Assembly (NCBI GenBank): GCA_903924465.1
Contig: CAIYBN010000144.1
Coordinates: forward strand, 62,001 to 126,000
DNA length: 64,000 bases
Reading direction: 5' to 3'
Source of the DNA: an uncultured Myxococcales bacterium
GTDB lineage: Bacteria > Myxococcota_A > UBA9042
In this document: positions 18,046 to 26,620 of the stretch, in pieces
Layout: each line of letters opens with the position of its first letter
Numbering within the stretch: the first letter of the stretch is position 1
Notes under the pieces: model-generated
Database searches by the model: none
Told to the model about the DNA's origin: nothing
What the model saw: only the letters and a program-made list of their open reading frames with translations
Made by a program: the position numbers and the translations under genes

Positions 18046-19044
18046 TTTCACACTCCGATGCGGCTGTTCCAGCGGGTTTCCACCCAGGAGACAGCAGCGC
18101 GATCAGTCCAAAAACGGTGCGCGTAACGGCTTTGCGTTAGGCAGCGCGACCGAAGGACTGGGGTTGCATCGGCAGGAACGGTGACGCAGGCGCTGGAGCG
18201 GACAAACGAGATGTGTTGGATAACACTGCTGAAAAACACGATGCGGTCGATCGACGCGACAGGGCGGGTTGGCCCTCTGCGTCTGATCGGCAATCGGCTC
18301 GGCGCCACGCCCAACCGCCATTTGCGGGGGTACGGGTTGCCGAAGTTGCAGTGGTCGTTCGAAACATCGCGATGACGCTCTACGCTCTTGCGGTGAGTTC
18401 AGCCAGGCATCCGAAAGCGACGGTCACAGCAGGGCGGCGTGCTCCACGCGGGCCAAACTTTTTGTGCCATCGGCCTTCGCTGTAGCCGGAACTCCTCCGC
18501 GGGACCAACGCATGCAAAATTGCCCGCGCTGGCTGTCGATCGGCTGCCGGTCAAGGCAAGCCTGCTCACTCGTCCGTGCCTCATCCGCACGCGCTGGCTT
18601 CTGTCAGGAAGTTGCGCACACGGGCCGGTTGGCGCGCTGGTCCACTTTGAACCGGCAGCGCCCGCGCGTGACCTTGACTCCAGATCGCTGCCTCGGCAGC
18701 GGCCAATGGAGAAGGTTACGCGCTCAGGTGACCTTTGCGGGAATGCAATGCTTGTTCCAGACGCCTTGGCTCGTTCCAGTGGGCCCATCAGCCCTTTCCA
18801 GACAGTCCAGCATTTTCCAGACAGCACAGCGGGTCGCATGTTCACGGTTGTGGCTCGATGGCCAAGCGCTGAACCGCAACCCCACGCGGTCACCCTGAGG
18901 GCCATCACAAGATAGGACTCGCGGGGGCTGCTGTCAAACGACGTGTTGTGTAAACGTTGGCGGTATCGTTTGCAATGCTTGCGTTGAGCGGGCCGCTGCG
19001 CTACTCAGACGGCGAAGCAGCGGCGATCGCATCGTCGGAGGCAC
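18046..19044. other. Gene-poor kilobase between divergent transcripts
   Basis: About 1 kb separates the RNase E/G start (minus) from the next plus-strand gene. Both strands contain open frames of 60-170 codons, but their products are Arg/Ser/Pro-rich without hydrophobic periodicity, and none has a good ribosome-binding site. It must hold both divergent promoters and a possibly long RNase E/G leader. An 11-base direct repeat, TTTCCAGACAG, occurs at 18795-18805 and 18814-18824, with a partial copy near 18755. No tRNA, tmRNA, RNase P or SRP RNA signature was recognised. Confidence 0.6.
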
Positions 19045-19779
19045 ATGGCCTGGACCCGTCTCGAACTTCGCGATCGCGCGGCGCCGCCACAAGCGGCATC
19101 GAGCACGCCAATTGGTTTGTGGACCATTCTGGCTGTCGCTGCTGCGGCCACCGCGATCTGGTTGACAAGCCAGACCACCAGCGATCGGCAAAAGGCGCCG
19201 GATGGCACGTTTCGTGTGGAGGAACACCTCAGTACCGCGGTCGTCACCGTTCGCAAACCGGGCAGCGCCGAACAGCCGTGCACCTGGCAGCCCAGCGATG
19301 GCCGTTGGCACTGCGGTGCGCAGGATTTCGCCTTTGTCGGGCCCTACGCGGGTCTGGCCGCCGGCAAGCCGGTCCGGTGCCTGTGGCTGCACCCGCATGC
19401 GGGTGGCGCGACGACCGTGGTGCGCTGGCCTGATCTGAACCTGGGCGACCACCTGGAAGCGCGTTTGCGCCTGCTGGACGACGTGGCGAGCGGCCAACCC
19501 ACGCGCTTGCAGGTCTTTGCCGCGGGACAGTCGGTCGGTACGCTCAGCGCGCTGGATGGCCGCGATCATCCCGATCTGGACGTGGACCTGCCCAACGGCC
19601 GGCTGCGCGGCGAATTGCGGCTGGAGATCTCGGCCACGGACAACGACTGGCGCCTGGCCTGCGCGGAAGTGTTGATGACGGGCAAGCGGCGCGCGATGGG
19701 CGACCAGCCGCCGACGGACAAGACGCTGCTGTACGCGCCCCCAGCGCGGCATGATCAGAACGGCAGGCCAACGCAATGA
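19045..19779 (+). CDS. Hypothetical protein with one N-terminal membrane helix
   Basis: The 244-residue product has a single membrane segment (about residues 24-41, LWTILAVAAAATAIWL) followed by a periplasmic-type beta-rich domain with two Cys residues (CTWQPSDGRWHC). No family is recognised. Strands such as LGDHLEARLRLLDDV and LRGELRLEISAT suggest a jelly-roll or carbohydrate-binding-like fold, but this is only an impression. GGAGG lies close before the ATG. It overlaps the next gene by 4 bases (ATGA), so the two are made together and probably act at the membrane. Confidence 0.7.
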   Translation: MAWTRLELRDRAAPPQAASSTPIGLWTILAVAAAATAIWLTSQTTSDRQKAPDGTFRVEEHLSTAVVTVRKPGSAEQPCTWQPSDGRWHCGAQDFAFVGPYAGLAAGKPVRCLWLHPHAGGATTVVRWPDLNLGDHLEARLRLLDDVASGQPTRLQVFAAGQSVGTLSALDGRDHPDLDVDLPNGRLRGELRLEISATDNDWRLACAEVLMTGKRRAMGDQPPTDKTLLYAPPARHDQNGRPTQ

Positions 19780-21314
19780 GCAGTGATTCGGTCGACACAA
19801 TTGATTTGGCGTCGGCCGCGCGGCCGGCAGAACCTCCGGCGTCGGAGCCGCACGTGTCCCGCCCGGTTCGCTGGCACCCTGTGGCGGCGCACTTCTTGGC
19901 CGTCTTTGCGTGCCTGGTCATCGTCGCAATCCTGCAAAGTCGCGGACTGGATTGGACGGCGTCCGCGGCTGCCTGGCTGGAAGGGGCTGCGCGTCCAGGC
20001 CCGCTGGCCGAGGTGGGTGCGGTCGCCGTCCTCTGGCGCAAAGGCAGCGCGCTCGGGCTGTCGTTGGGACAAGTCGTCTCGATTTGGCAATTTTGCATCG
20101 CGGGTTGCCTGCTGACTGCGCTCGTGCTGACCGCTTGGCGGCTGCGCGGTCTTGCCGCGGCGATCGTGGCGATCGCGCTGTTCCTGCTTTGGCCGACGTC
20201 GCGAAACCTCGTGGCGACTGTCGGCGCGGAAACGCCGTTGGCGACTTGCCTGCTGTTCGCCGTCCTGGCGGGGCTCATGGCATGGCCACGACCGCTGATT
20301 TCTGCCCTGCTTTTCGGCAGTGCGCTGGCCGTTCTCGTGCTCGTGCACCCGCTGGGGCTACCGTTGGCGATCGTCGCGACGCTCGCCGTGCTGGTCCTGC
20401 CGCTGCGGCGCGGCGAAGGTGCGCTGCCTGGACTTGAACCTCATGAAGGTCTCTGGCCACACGCCGTCGCGGTGCCCAATCTGCTGGGCGTGCTGCTGGC
20501 CGCAGGCTTGGTGGCCGCGGCACACGGTCCGGGCGGGCTGCACATCGCCTGGATGCGCCAGATGGTCGAATGGCGCGCGCCGGTCGTGACGCCCTGGCTC
20601 GGCGGACTGGCCGATCGGCCGGTTGTCGGACCCATCGTCCTCCTCTTGGGTCAGACGCCCCTGCCGATCCTCGTGCTCGCGTGCGCGGCGGCTATCGGCG
20701 CAGTGCGGCGACCGTCCGATCCCAAAGCGCTGCTGGCCGCGATCGTCCTGGGCACCTGGATCGCGCTCGCGTGGTTGGGCTTGCCAACGCCGGGTTTGGT
20801 CGATGGCGTCGCGCTCGCAGCGCCGGGACTCATCCTGCTGTGCGCCTTGATGGTTGTGGATCTGGCGCGCGAAATCTGGATGCGTGGCACAACGGGGGCA
20901 CGGTCGGGCGGCGTGGCCCTGGCGTTCGTGACGCTGCTGGTGTTCCTGGCCGATCAGCGCTTGGCCTCAGCCGATCGCCGCAACTTGCTGGCCCACCTGC
21001 CCGGCGTGATGACAACGGTCGTGGGCGCCCAGCCGGCGGTCTTGCGCCCAGCGGATCTCGGGCTTCTCTACCGCAAGCCCACGTCCACCGCGATTCTGCC
21101 GGGCCATCTGGGTGGCAACGCGCTGGCGACCGCGCTGCGTCACCTGCATCCACCGCTGCAAGGCATCAACTTCGGCGCGGCGTTTTCCACCGACCTGGTC
21201 CTCGTTTCGACGACGCCCGGCGCCCAACTTGAGGAGATGTGGGCGCAGATTGGCAAGCAGGACGCCTGCAGCGCCGACGGCAAGACCTGCCTGGTACGGA
21301 TTCGCGTCAAGTAG
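19776..21314 (+). CDS. Polytopic membrane protein, possibly glycosyltransferase-like
   Basis: This 512-residue protein has roughly ten membrane helices between residues 35 and 400, then a soluble C-terminal domain of about 110 residues with two Cys (DACSADGKTC). The layout, an N-terminal loop after the first helix followed by many helices and a periplasmic tail, recalls GT-C/PMT-type transferases, but no DxD or DE motif in the first loop is clear, so catalysis is unproven. Its start overlaps the stop of the preceding gene (ATGA). The operon converges on the kinase gene at 21318. Confidence 0.68.
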   Translation: MSSDSVDTIDLASAARPAEPPASEPHVSRPVRWHPVAAHFLAVFACLVIVAILQSRGLDWTASAAAWLEGAARPGPLAEVGAVAVLWRKGSALGLSLGQVVSIWQFCIAGCLLTALVLTAWRLRGLAAAIVAIALFLLWPTSRNLVATVGAETPLATCLLFAVLAGLMAWPRPLISALLFGSALAVLVLVHPLGLPLAIVATLAVLVLPLRRGEGALPGLEPHEGLWPHAVAVPNLLGVLLAAGLVAAAHGPGGLHIAWMRQMVEWRAPVVTPWLGGLADRPVVGPIVLLLGQTPLPILVLACAAAIGAVRRPSDPKALLAAIVLGTWIALAWLGLPTPGLVDGVALAAPGLILLCALMVVDLAREIWMRGTTGARSGGVALAFVTLLVFLADQRLASADRRNLLAHLPGVMTTVVGAQPAVLRPADLGLLYRKPTSTAILPGHLGGNALATALRHLHPPLQGINFGAAFSTDLVLVSTTPGAQLEEMWAQIGKQDACSADGKTCLVRIRVK

Positions 21315-21317
21315 CCG

Positions 21318-23099
21318 CTAGATTCTCTCGTCCAGCGAACTCGAGCCATCCTTGCCCGGCTTCGTCCCACCACCTGGCTTGCGGATCGCGCCGGTTGGTT
21401 TGACGTTCGGTACCGGCGTCAGACGCGCGGTCTTGCCCGGAGCATCGGCCTGGGTCAATTCGATTTCCAAATCGCGGTGGCCGGACAAACGCAGCAGCGC
21501 GTTGAGCCGGCCGCCTGGCGGAACGGTCACCGACAGCGGCGTCTTGCCCAGCGTGTCGTCGCCCACAACGACCGTCGCGCCCGGCGGGTCGGAATCCAGC
21601 TGCACTTTGACCGCTTCCTGTTTCACTTCCGCGACCTTTACCGGCTCGGGCGTCGGTAGCGGCTTTGCCTCTTCCTTGGGCTCCGGAACCGGCGCCGGCT
21701 GCGGGGTCGGCGCAGGCTTGGCGGGCTCCGCGACGCGGGCCGGCTGATCCGCATTTGGCTTGTCGGCTTTGGCCGAGCTCGCGCCGTGATTGCCGAACGC
21801 CAGGATCGCGATCAGGACCGCAGCAGCTGCACCACCGCCCATCCACAGAGCTTTCTTGCTGCCTTTCGTTTGCGGAATCGGTTCGTTGTCGAACTCAGCA
21901 TCGTCCGGTTCCACGACAACCGCACGGCTGCGACCCGACGTCGCGCTCCGAGGCGCCACCGCGATGGGTCGGGATGTGGAACCAGACGCAGGTGTCACCC
22001 CGCGTGGCGTCAGGCCGGGAAATGCGGTCGTGCGCTCGTCCCCGGTCCGGCCATACGCCATCGTATGTTCATCCGCCGGCGCGGAAGGCACGCCCAACAT
22101 CAACTCCGCAATCGCCGCCGAGGAAGCCGCGCGCGCGACGTCCGTCCGGTTGCGCCCGCGACACGCTTCCAGCGCCTGGCGAAACTCGATCGCCGAGCCA
22201 TACCGATCGACGGGCTCTTTCGCCAGCGCCTTCTCAATCGCGCAGACAAACGCCTCGCTCACTGGTGTCGCCGCCATTTGCCGCAAATCCGGTGGCGCCT
22301 TGGTGACATGCGCGAGCAGCACGGCGAGCGGATCGTCGCCGTCGAACGGCGGCTTGCCGGTCACGCACTGGAACAGCACGCAGCCCAGCGAGTAGAGATC
22401 GCTGCGGTTGTCGAGCTGTTGATTCTGCGCCTGCTCCGGGCTCATGTAACTCGGCGTGCCAAAAGCCTTGCCGGTCCCCGTCAGGTTCGTCCCCAGCCGC
22501 TTGGCGATGCCAAAATCCAGCACTTTCACCACCGGATCATCGCCTTCCACTTCGTGCAGGAACACGTTGTGCGGCTTCAGATCGCGGTGGACAAGGTTGG
22601 CGGAGTGCGCTTCTGCCAAACTGCGCAGAACTTGCACGCCAATCGTGATCGTCTCGTCCTCGGTCAGCACTTTGCCTTCCGCGGCGCGCCGCTTCAGCAC
22701 TTCGTTCAACGGCCGACCGGACAGCAACTCCATGGCGATGTACAGCGCGCCACCTTCGGTCTGGCCAAAGTCGAAGACGCGAATCGTGTTCGGGTGCTTG
22801 AGCGACGCCGTCACCTGCGCTTCGGCAAAGAACCGCTGGATGACGTCGCTGTCATCGGAATCCAGCGATACTGCCAGCAGTTTGATCGCCATGTCCTGAT
22901 CGGTGGCGATATTGGTCGCACGATAGACGGCGCCAAAGCCGCCTTGGCCGATCATGTTGCGGATGCGGTAGCGACCGTTGACTTCGGTGCCCTCGGCCAA
23001 GCGGCTATCCGGATTGGCGGCGAGCACGAGCGTAGCGGTGCCGTCGTCTGGACAGCGCGCCTCCGCACTCTTTTTGCCGCACTTGGGACAAAGACGCAT
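21318..23099 (-). CDS. Ser/Thr protein kinase with zinc ribbon, membrane helix and PEGA domain
   Basis: This Hanks-type kinase begins with a zinc ribbon (CPKCG ... CPDDG, residues 4-20). The kinase domain spans about 44-305 with all key residues: GQGGFGAVY loop at 51-59, Lys73 in AIKLL, HRDLKPHN at 171-178 and DFG at 195-197, then GTPSYMSPEQ. After a low-complexity linker comes one membrane helix (near ALWMGGGAAAAVLIAILAF), a Pro/Lys-rich stretch and a PEGA domain (VQLDSDPPGATVVV). It is therefore a membrane-bound sensor kinase with the PEGA domain outside. The ATG overlaps the TGA of a small upstream gene (TGATG). Confidence 0.92.
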   Translation of the reverse strand: MRLCPKCGKKSAEARCPDDGTATLVLAANPDSRLAEGTEVNGRYRIRNMIGQGGFGAVYRATNIATDQDMAIKLLAVSLDSDDSDVIQRFFAEAQVTASLKHPNTIRVFDFGQTEGGALYIAMELLSGRPLNEVLKRRAAEGKVLTEDETITIGVQVLRSLAEAHSANLVHRDLKPHNVFLHEVEGDDPVVKVLDFGIAKRLGTNLTGTGKAFGTPSYMSPEQAQNQQLDNRSDLYSLGCVLFQCVTGKPPFDGDDPLAVLLAHVTKAPPDLRQMAATPVSEAFVCAIEKALAKEPVDRYGSAIEFRQALEACRGRNRTDVARAASSAAIAELMLGVPSAPADEHTMAYGRTGDERTTAFPGLTPRGVTPASGSTSRPIAVAPRSATSGRSRAVVVEPDDAEFDNEPIPQTKGSKKALWMGGGAAAAVLIAILAFGNHGASSAKADKPNADQPARVAEPAKPAPTPQPAPVPEPKEEAKPLPTPEPVKVAEVKQEAVKVQLDSDPPGATVVVGDDTLGKTPLSVTVPPGGRLNALLRLSGHRDLEIELTQADAPGKTARLTPVPNVKPTGAIRKPGGGTKPGKDGSSSLDERI

Positions 23100-23308
23100 C
23101 ACGCCGGGGAATCTCCACTTTCAGCCACCGCCAGACCGGCGGACGAGGGTTCAGACGCATGGAAGTTCAATGCGGTTCCAAACGGCGACAGATCGCCAGC
23201 GAGGACATCATGTACTTGTGCCAAATCCGGCAGCAAATCGCAAAAGACCACGCGGCCATCGGCCAACACGGAGATCGCGATTTCGAGCCTGGCTGCCGGT
23301 TGGCCCAT
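23099..23308 (-). CDS. Small protein translationally coupled to the kinase
   Basis: The 69-residue product is acidic and soluble. Its first half, ARLEIAISVLADGRVVFCDLLPDL, reads like a compact beta-alpha fold; the last third is Ser/Ala-rich. I do not recognise the family. The case for a real gene is its TGA, which overlaps the kinase ATG in a TGATG arrangement, and its sensible composition compared with other frames here. The ribosome-binding site is weak. A role tied to the kinase, as regulator or substrate, is inferred from coupling only. Confidence 0.6.
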   Translation of the reverse strand: MGQPAARLEIAISVLADGRVVFCDLLPDLAQVHDVLAGDLSPFGTALNFHASEPSSAGLAVAESGDSPA

Positions 23309-23337
23309 CCGTTCACGTTCTGTTCGCGGGTTGCCCC

Positions 23338-25290
23338 TTAGAGGCCGCGAGCAGACGCCGCTTTGTACTCTTTTGCTTCCTCCACGGGAAGGGCGCCGGC
23401 AAAGTACGCCTCGTCATAGCCATAGACGTCTGCGCCGAACTGCACGCGGCCTTCGTCGTCGACCGCCACGCTCGCATAGTCGATGTGCACCGGAATCGGC
23501 GTCTGGAGCTTCACTTCGACTTCCTCTTTCTCGGCGATCGCGTCCTTGATCGCCTGCCGCCCCATGCCCTTGTCGCGACCGAGGATCAGCTCGGCCAGCT
23601 CGACCGGATTCTGCACGCGGATGCAGCCATGGCTGAACGTGCGCCGAACCTTGCTGAATAGCTGGCGAAATGGCGTGTCGTGCAGGTAGATGTTGTACTT
23701 GTTCGGACCCTGGAACTTCACATCGCCCAGCAAGTTCGTCTTGCCGGCTTTCTGGTAGACGACCTCCTTGCCGTCGGGCTGGACCTCCATGACATAGCCC
23801 TCTTTTTCCTTGAAAAGCGGATCCTTCGCCATCTTCGGGCCGATTTCCAGCTCGATCACGCGCTGCGTCGGATACCACCGCGGCGCCAGGATCACGCGCG
23901 TCATCTTCTGGCTGAACATCCGCGTGCGGTTGATCTTGCCCTTGACCTGCGTCTGCTGGTCCGTGTCCGTGTCGTTGTTGCCGCAAATGACCTTGTGCGT
24001 CTCGATCATCTGGCCATCGTCGTAAATCCAGAGCTGCTGGAAGGCGATGTTGACCCAGATGTAGAATTCGCCCGGATCGCGCCCTTCCGACTCGCGGTAC
24101 CGCTCCAGCGCCAGTTGGATCTGCTTGACGCGCTGCTCCGCCGGCACATCCAGCTCGACGATCGTCGGCTTGCCCACCACGCCGTCGGCCTCCAGCTGGT
24201 GGCGCGCCTGGAACGTCTTGACCGCTTCAAGCAGCGTGTCGTCGTAGCGATCGCCGGGCGCACCGACGTCATAGCCCTCCAGCCGCAAGCGTTCACGCAT
24301 CGCGCCAACAAAGACATTTGTCTCGCCTTTTTGCACTTTCTTGGTCGCAAGCTTGGGCAACGGTTGCCAGGCGCTCGCGTCCGCCAACTTCTTGTAGGTG
24401 TCGTAGGCGCCCAGCAGCAACAGGTACTGCGGATGCGTCGGCCACAGGCTCTTGAGCACTTCAGCGGTATGACCCTTGGCCGCGCCCAACGTCGCCAGTA
24501 TCTTGTCCGCCTGCGATTCCGCGAGCTTGCGCACCGCCGCCGGTGACGTGTAGAGCAACGGATGCGCCGGCTTGGCCAGCGTGAAATCGACCACGTAGCG
24601 GATCACCGCCCGCGACAACTCCAAATCGGCCGTCTGGATCGCCTCGCGTGTCGCGCGCCCCTCGGTCAGCAATTGCGGCAGCGCGCCCGACAGTGCGCCG
24701 AGCCCCGTTTCGCCCAGCTGATCACCGCCCGCACGCGCCAGCTCCGCTTCGCTGCCCTGACCGGTGTGCAGCCACCCCACCACCGCCGCCGCGGTCATCG
24801 CTGCGTGCGGCGATATCTCCAACGCCACCTCGGTCTCATGCTCCGCCGCCAACAACTCCACCACTTTCTTCGTCGCCGCGTCGATCTGCGCCAGCCGATA
24901 GCCGGACTTGTCCAGACCGTGGCGGTCCAACTGACCCAACAGGTCCAGCAGCGCCTGACCGTCCGCGCCCAATTGGCCGTCACGCCCATAGAACCGCGGC
25001 GTCGAATCGCCGTACAGCGATTTCAGCACCTTGCCATCCGAACCCGCGGCCTTTTGCAGTTTGGCCATCAGGCCCGGCTCTTCGTCGTGGAGCTTCTTGG
25101 CTTCCGCCGCGACCGCAGCCGCGATCTGGGTCAGCGTCAGCGATGCGATGGGTTTCGCTGCTTCGGCAGTCGGTGCAGCGGCAGTTTCAACCGCGTCCGC
25201 GCCCTTGCGCTTGGGCGCGTCCTCACGGCTTCCGCAAGCGGTCAGGCCCGCAAACAGCAGCACGAACGCGGGAAAAAACAGTTGACGCAT
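23338..25290 (-). CDS. L,D-transpeptidase (YcbB-like) lipoprotein
   Basis: The 650-residue protein is a predicted lipoprotein (signal ending LTAC near residues 14-17). It has the YcbB/LdtD plan: a helical scaffold domain, a peptidoglycan-binding domain around 350-400 (LEGYDVGAPGDRYDDTLLEA ... LEADGVVGKPT) and a YkuD catalytic domain with SHGCIRV near residue 557, where the Cys makes 3-3 crosslinks or attaches proteins to peptidoglycan. GAGG 6 bases before ATG 25290 sets the start; the frame extends 25 codons upstream. Lipidation means the catalytic domain acts at the periplasmic cell wall. Confidence 0.9.
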   Translation of the reverse strand: MRQLFFPAFVLLFAGLTACGSREDAPKRKGADAVETAAAPTAEAAKPIASLTLTQIAAAVAAEAKKLHDEEPGLMAKLQKAAGSDGKVLKSLYGDSTPRFYGRDGQLGADGQALLDLLGQLDRHGLDKSGYRLAQIDAATKKVVELLAAEHETEVALEISPHAAMTAAAVVGWLHTGQGSEAELARAGGDQLGETGLGALSGALPQLLTEGRATREAIQTADLELSRAVIRYVVDFTLAKPAHPLLYTSPAAVRKLAESQADKILATLGAAKGHTAEVLKSLWPTHPQYLLLLGAYDTYKKLADASAWQPLPKLATKKVQKGETNVFVGAMRERLRLEGYDVGAPGDRYDDTLLEAVKTFQARHQLEADGVVGKPTIVELDVPAEQRVKQIQLALERYRESEGRDPGEFYIWVNIAFQQLWIYDDGQMIETHKVICGNNDTDTDQQTQVKGKINRTRMFSQKMTRVILAPRWYPTQRVIELEIGPKMAKDPLFKEKEGYVMEVQPDGKEVVYQKAGKTNLLGDVKFQGPNKYNIYLHDTPFRQLFSKVRRTFSHGCIRVQNPVELAELILGRDKGMGRQAIKDAIAEKEEVEVKLQTPIPVHIDYASVAVDDEGRVQFGADVYGYDEAYFAGALPVEEAKEYKAASARGL

Positions 25291-25535
25291 GGCATTCCTC
25301 GGGTGCGCAGGACGCACGAAGGCGACAATAATCCCGTTCTCCCGCGCGTCAACGTTTCTCTTCACGGCCCCGATTGGGGTCTACAGGCACCAGCCGAACA
25401 CGACGCGATGGTGCACATTCATCAGCTTATCCGCTGGACTTGACAAGGCAAATCCGCCATCAGCATCGTCTGGCGCATTCTTTGCTTCTGTCCTGCGCGT
25501 CGCACAAAGCGGCGTATTCGCTTCCGGAGGTTGTG

Positions 25536-26144
25536 ATGCACTTGGTCCAGATTCGTCCGCAGTTTCCGCAACTCGATAGCGCAGGTTTGCGCATGGCTTC
25601 GGCCGTCGGCGCGCGACAAAATCGCGCGGCTGCCCAACGCCTGGATTTGGCCAGTGAAGCGACGCTCGGACTCCTGGAAAGCCAGCGACGCTTCGACGCA
25701 CGGCGCGGTACGCGGCTGACTACCTTCGCGTACGCCCGGATGCGCGGCCGGGCGCTGGACGCGGTGCGCGCAGAGGCGCGGTACCTGCGGGCGCGCGAGC
25801 ACACGTTCGCCGTGCCCGAGGCCGCAGAGGGTCCGTCGATCTCGGAACGTCTCGACGCGTGGCGCACGGTGGAGCGCGTCTCAGACGAGTTGCCCAGTTG
25901 CGAGCGCATCGTGCTCCGCGCGGTGTACGGGCAGGACCGGCCGCTCCGCGAGGTCGCGCAGCAAGGGCGGTGGTCGGAGGACCAACTCCAGCGCGCGCAC
26001 CAGCGGTTGCTGCAACGTCTGCGCGCGGCGGTTGGCTTGAAGCAGAATGGGCTGGGCGCCGAGGAACGGTCTGTTCAGAAGGCGCCAACGCTGCGCACAA
26101 ACGATGTGCGACAGGAGGCACCGGAGAAAACAGCGCGTCGGTAA
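25536..26144 (+). CDS. Sigma-70 family RNA polymerase sigma factor (short)
   Basis: This 202-residue protein contains sigma region 2 (about 38-90): LASEATLGLLESQRRFDARRG then LTTFAYARMRGRALDAVR, the pattern of FliA/SigB-type factors, and a region 4-like helix-turn-helix (118-168: CERIVLRAVYG ... LREVAQQ ... LQRAHQRLLQRL). The intervening region 3 is very short. The last 35 residues are charged and unstructured. CGGAGG at 25525-25530, 5 bases before ATG 25536, fixes the start although the frame is open from 25374. No anti-sigma gene is adjacent. It faces the Ser-His-Gly repeat gene, with 164 bases between the ends. Confidence 0.78.
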   Translation: MHLVQIRPQFPQLDSAGLRMASAVGARQNRAAAQRLDLASEATLGLLESQRRFDARRGTRLTTFAYARMRGRALDAVRAEARYLRAREHTFAVPEAAEGPSISERLDAWRTVERVSDELPSCERIVLRAVYGQDRPLREVAQQGRWSEDQLQRAHQRLLQRLRAAVGLKQNGLGAEERSVQKAPTLRTNDVRQEAPEKTARR

Positions 26145-26308
26145 AAGGAAATTTGCGTCAACTGATGGGCGGTTGGTGAGCACGCCGCGCAGGATCGGCG
26201 CGGTCGGATGCACACGGTCTATCACGCGCCGCGTGGACTCGCCCGGTCGCTATCCGCTGGCAACTCTCGGAGGCGCGTCGGGTCATCGCGTCCGGGTCAC
26301 CCGGGTGC

Positions 26309-26620
26309 TTACCAGGAGCCGTGCGAACCGTGCGAACCGTGTGAGCCGTGGCTGCCGTGCGAACCGTGCGAGCCGTGGCTGCCGTGCGAACCGTGCGAGC
26401 CGTGGCTGCCGTGCGAACCGTGCGAGCCGTGGCTGCCGTGCGAACCGTGCGAGCAGTGCTCAGCCGACAGATTCACATCGCCGGGAAGCAAGCTCCCGTC
26501 CCCGCCCGAAAGGGTCAGGAAGGTCGAGACGCGCTCCTCCTGCTTCTCGCTGATCGCGCCCTCTTCCGAGGACAGAAAATCCGCAGCATTCTTCTTCAAT
26601 TTCGGAAGCGTCTTCTTCAT
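26309..26620 (-). CDS. (Ser-His-Gly)15 repeat peptide, candidate RiPP or metal-binding precursor
   Basis: The 103-residue product has a Lys-rich, leader-like N half (MKKTLPKLKK, then FLSSEEGAISEKQ) and a Gly/Ser/Leu segment (TLSGGDGSLLPGD) up to Cys56. From residue 57 to 101 it is fifteen perfect Ser-His-Gly units, ending Ser-Trp-stop. Read in the other register this is a His-Gly-Ser repeat, the kind of core seen in His-Xaa-Ser (HxsA) peptides, which are thought to be modified by radical-SAM enzymes. No such enzyme is in the window. A metal-binding peptide is the alternative. AGGGG lies 5 bases before the ATG; an upstream ATG at 26635 would include that site in the coding sequence. A 13-base palindrome at 26292-26304 follows the stop. 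Confidence 0.75.
   Translation of the reverse strand: MKKTLPKLKKNAADFLSSEEGAISEKQEERVSTFLTLSGGDGSLLPGDVNLSAEHCSHGSHGSHGSHGSHGSHGSHGSHGSHGSHGSHGSHGSHGSHGSHGSW
26345..26452 (-). repeat. 27-bp perfect minisatellite encoding Ser-His-Gly units
   Basis: Twelve of the fifteen Ser-His-Gly units are written as four perfect copies of a 27-base unit, each encoding three tripeptides with a fixed pattern of Ser and Gly codon choices. The three units nearest the stop (26318-26344) break the pattern at synonymous positions. Perfect identity at silent sites shows recent duplication, so copy number may vary between strains. Confidence 0.9.

Noticed and set aside
18399-18915. Overlapping open frames on both strands of 130-170 codons
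   Set aside because: Composition is Arg/Ser/Pro-rich without hydrophobic pattern, domain or ribosome-binding site.
26315-26452. Tandem repeat as CRISPR array
   Set aside because: There are no unique spacers; units are contiguous 9- and 27-base repeats that translate in frame, and no cas genes are present.
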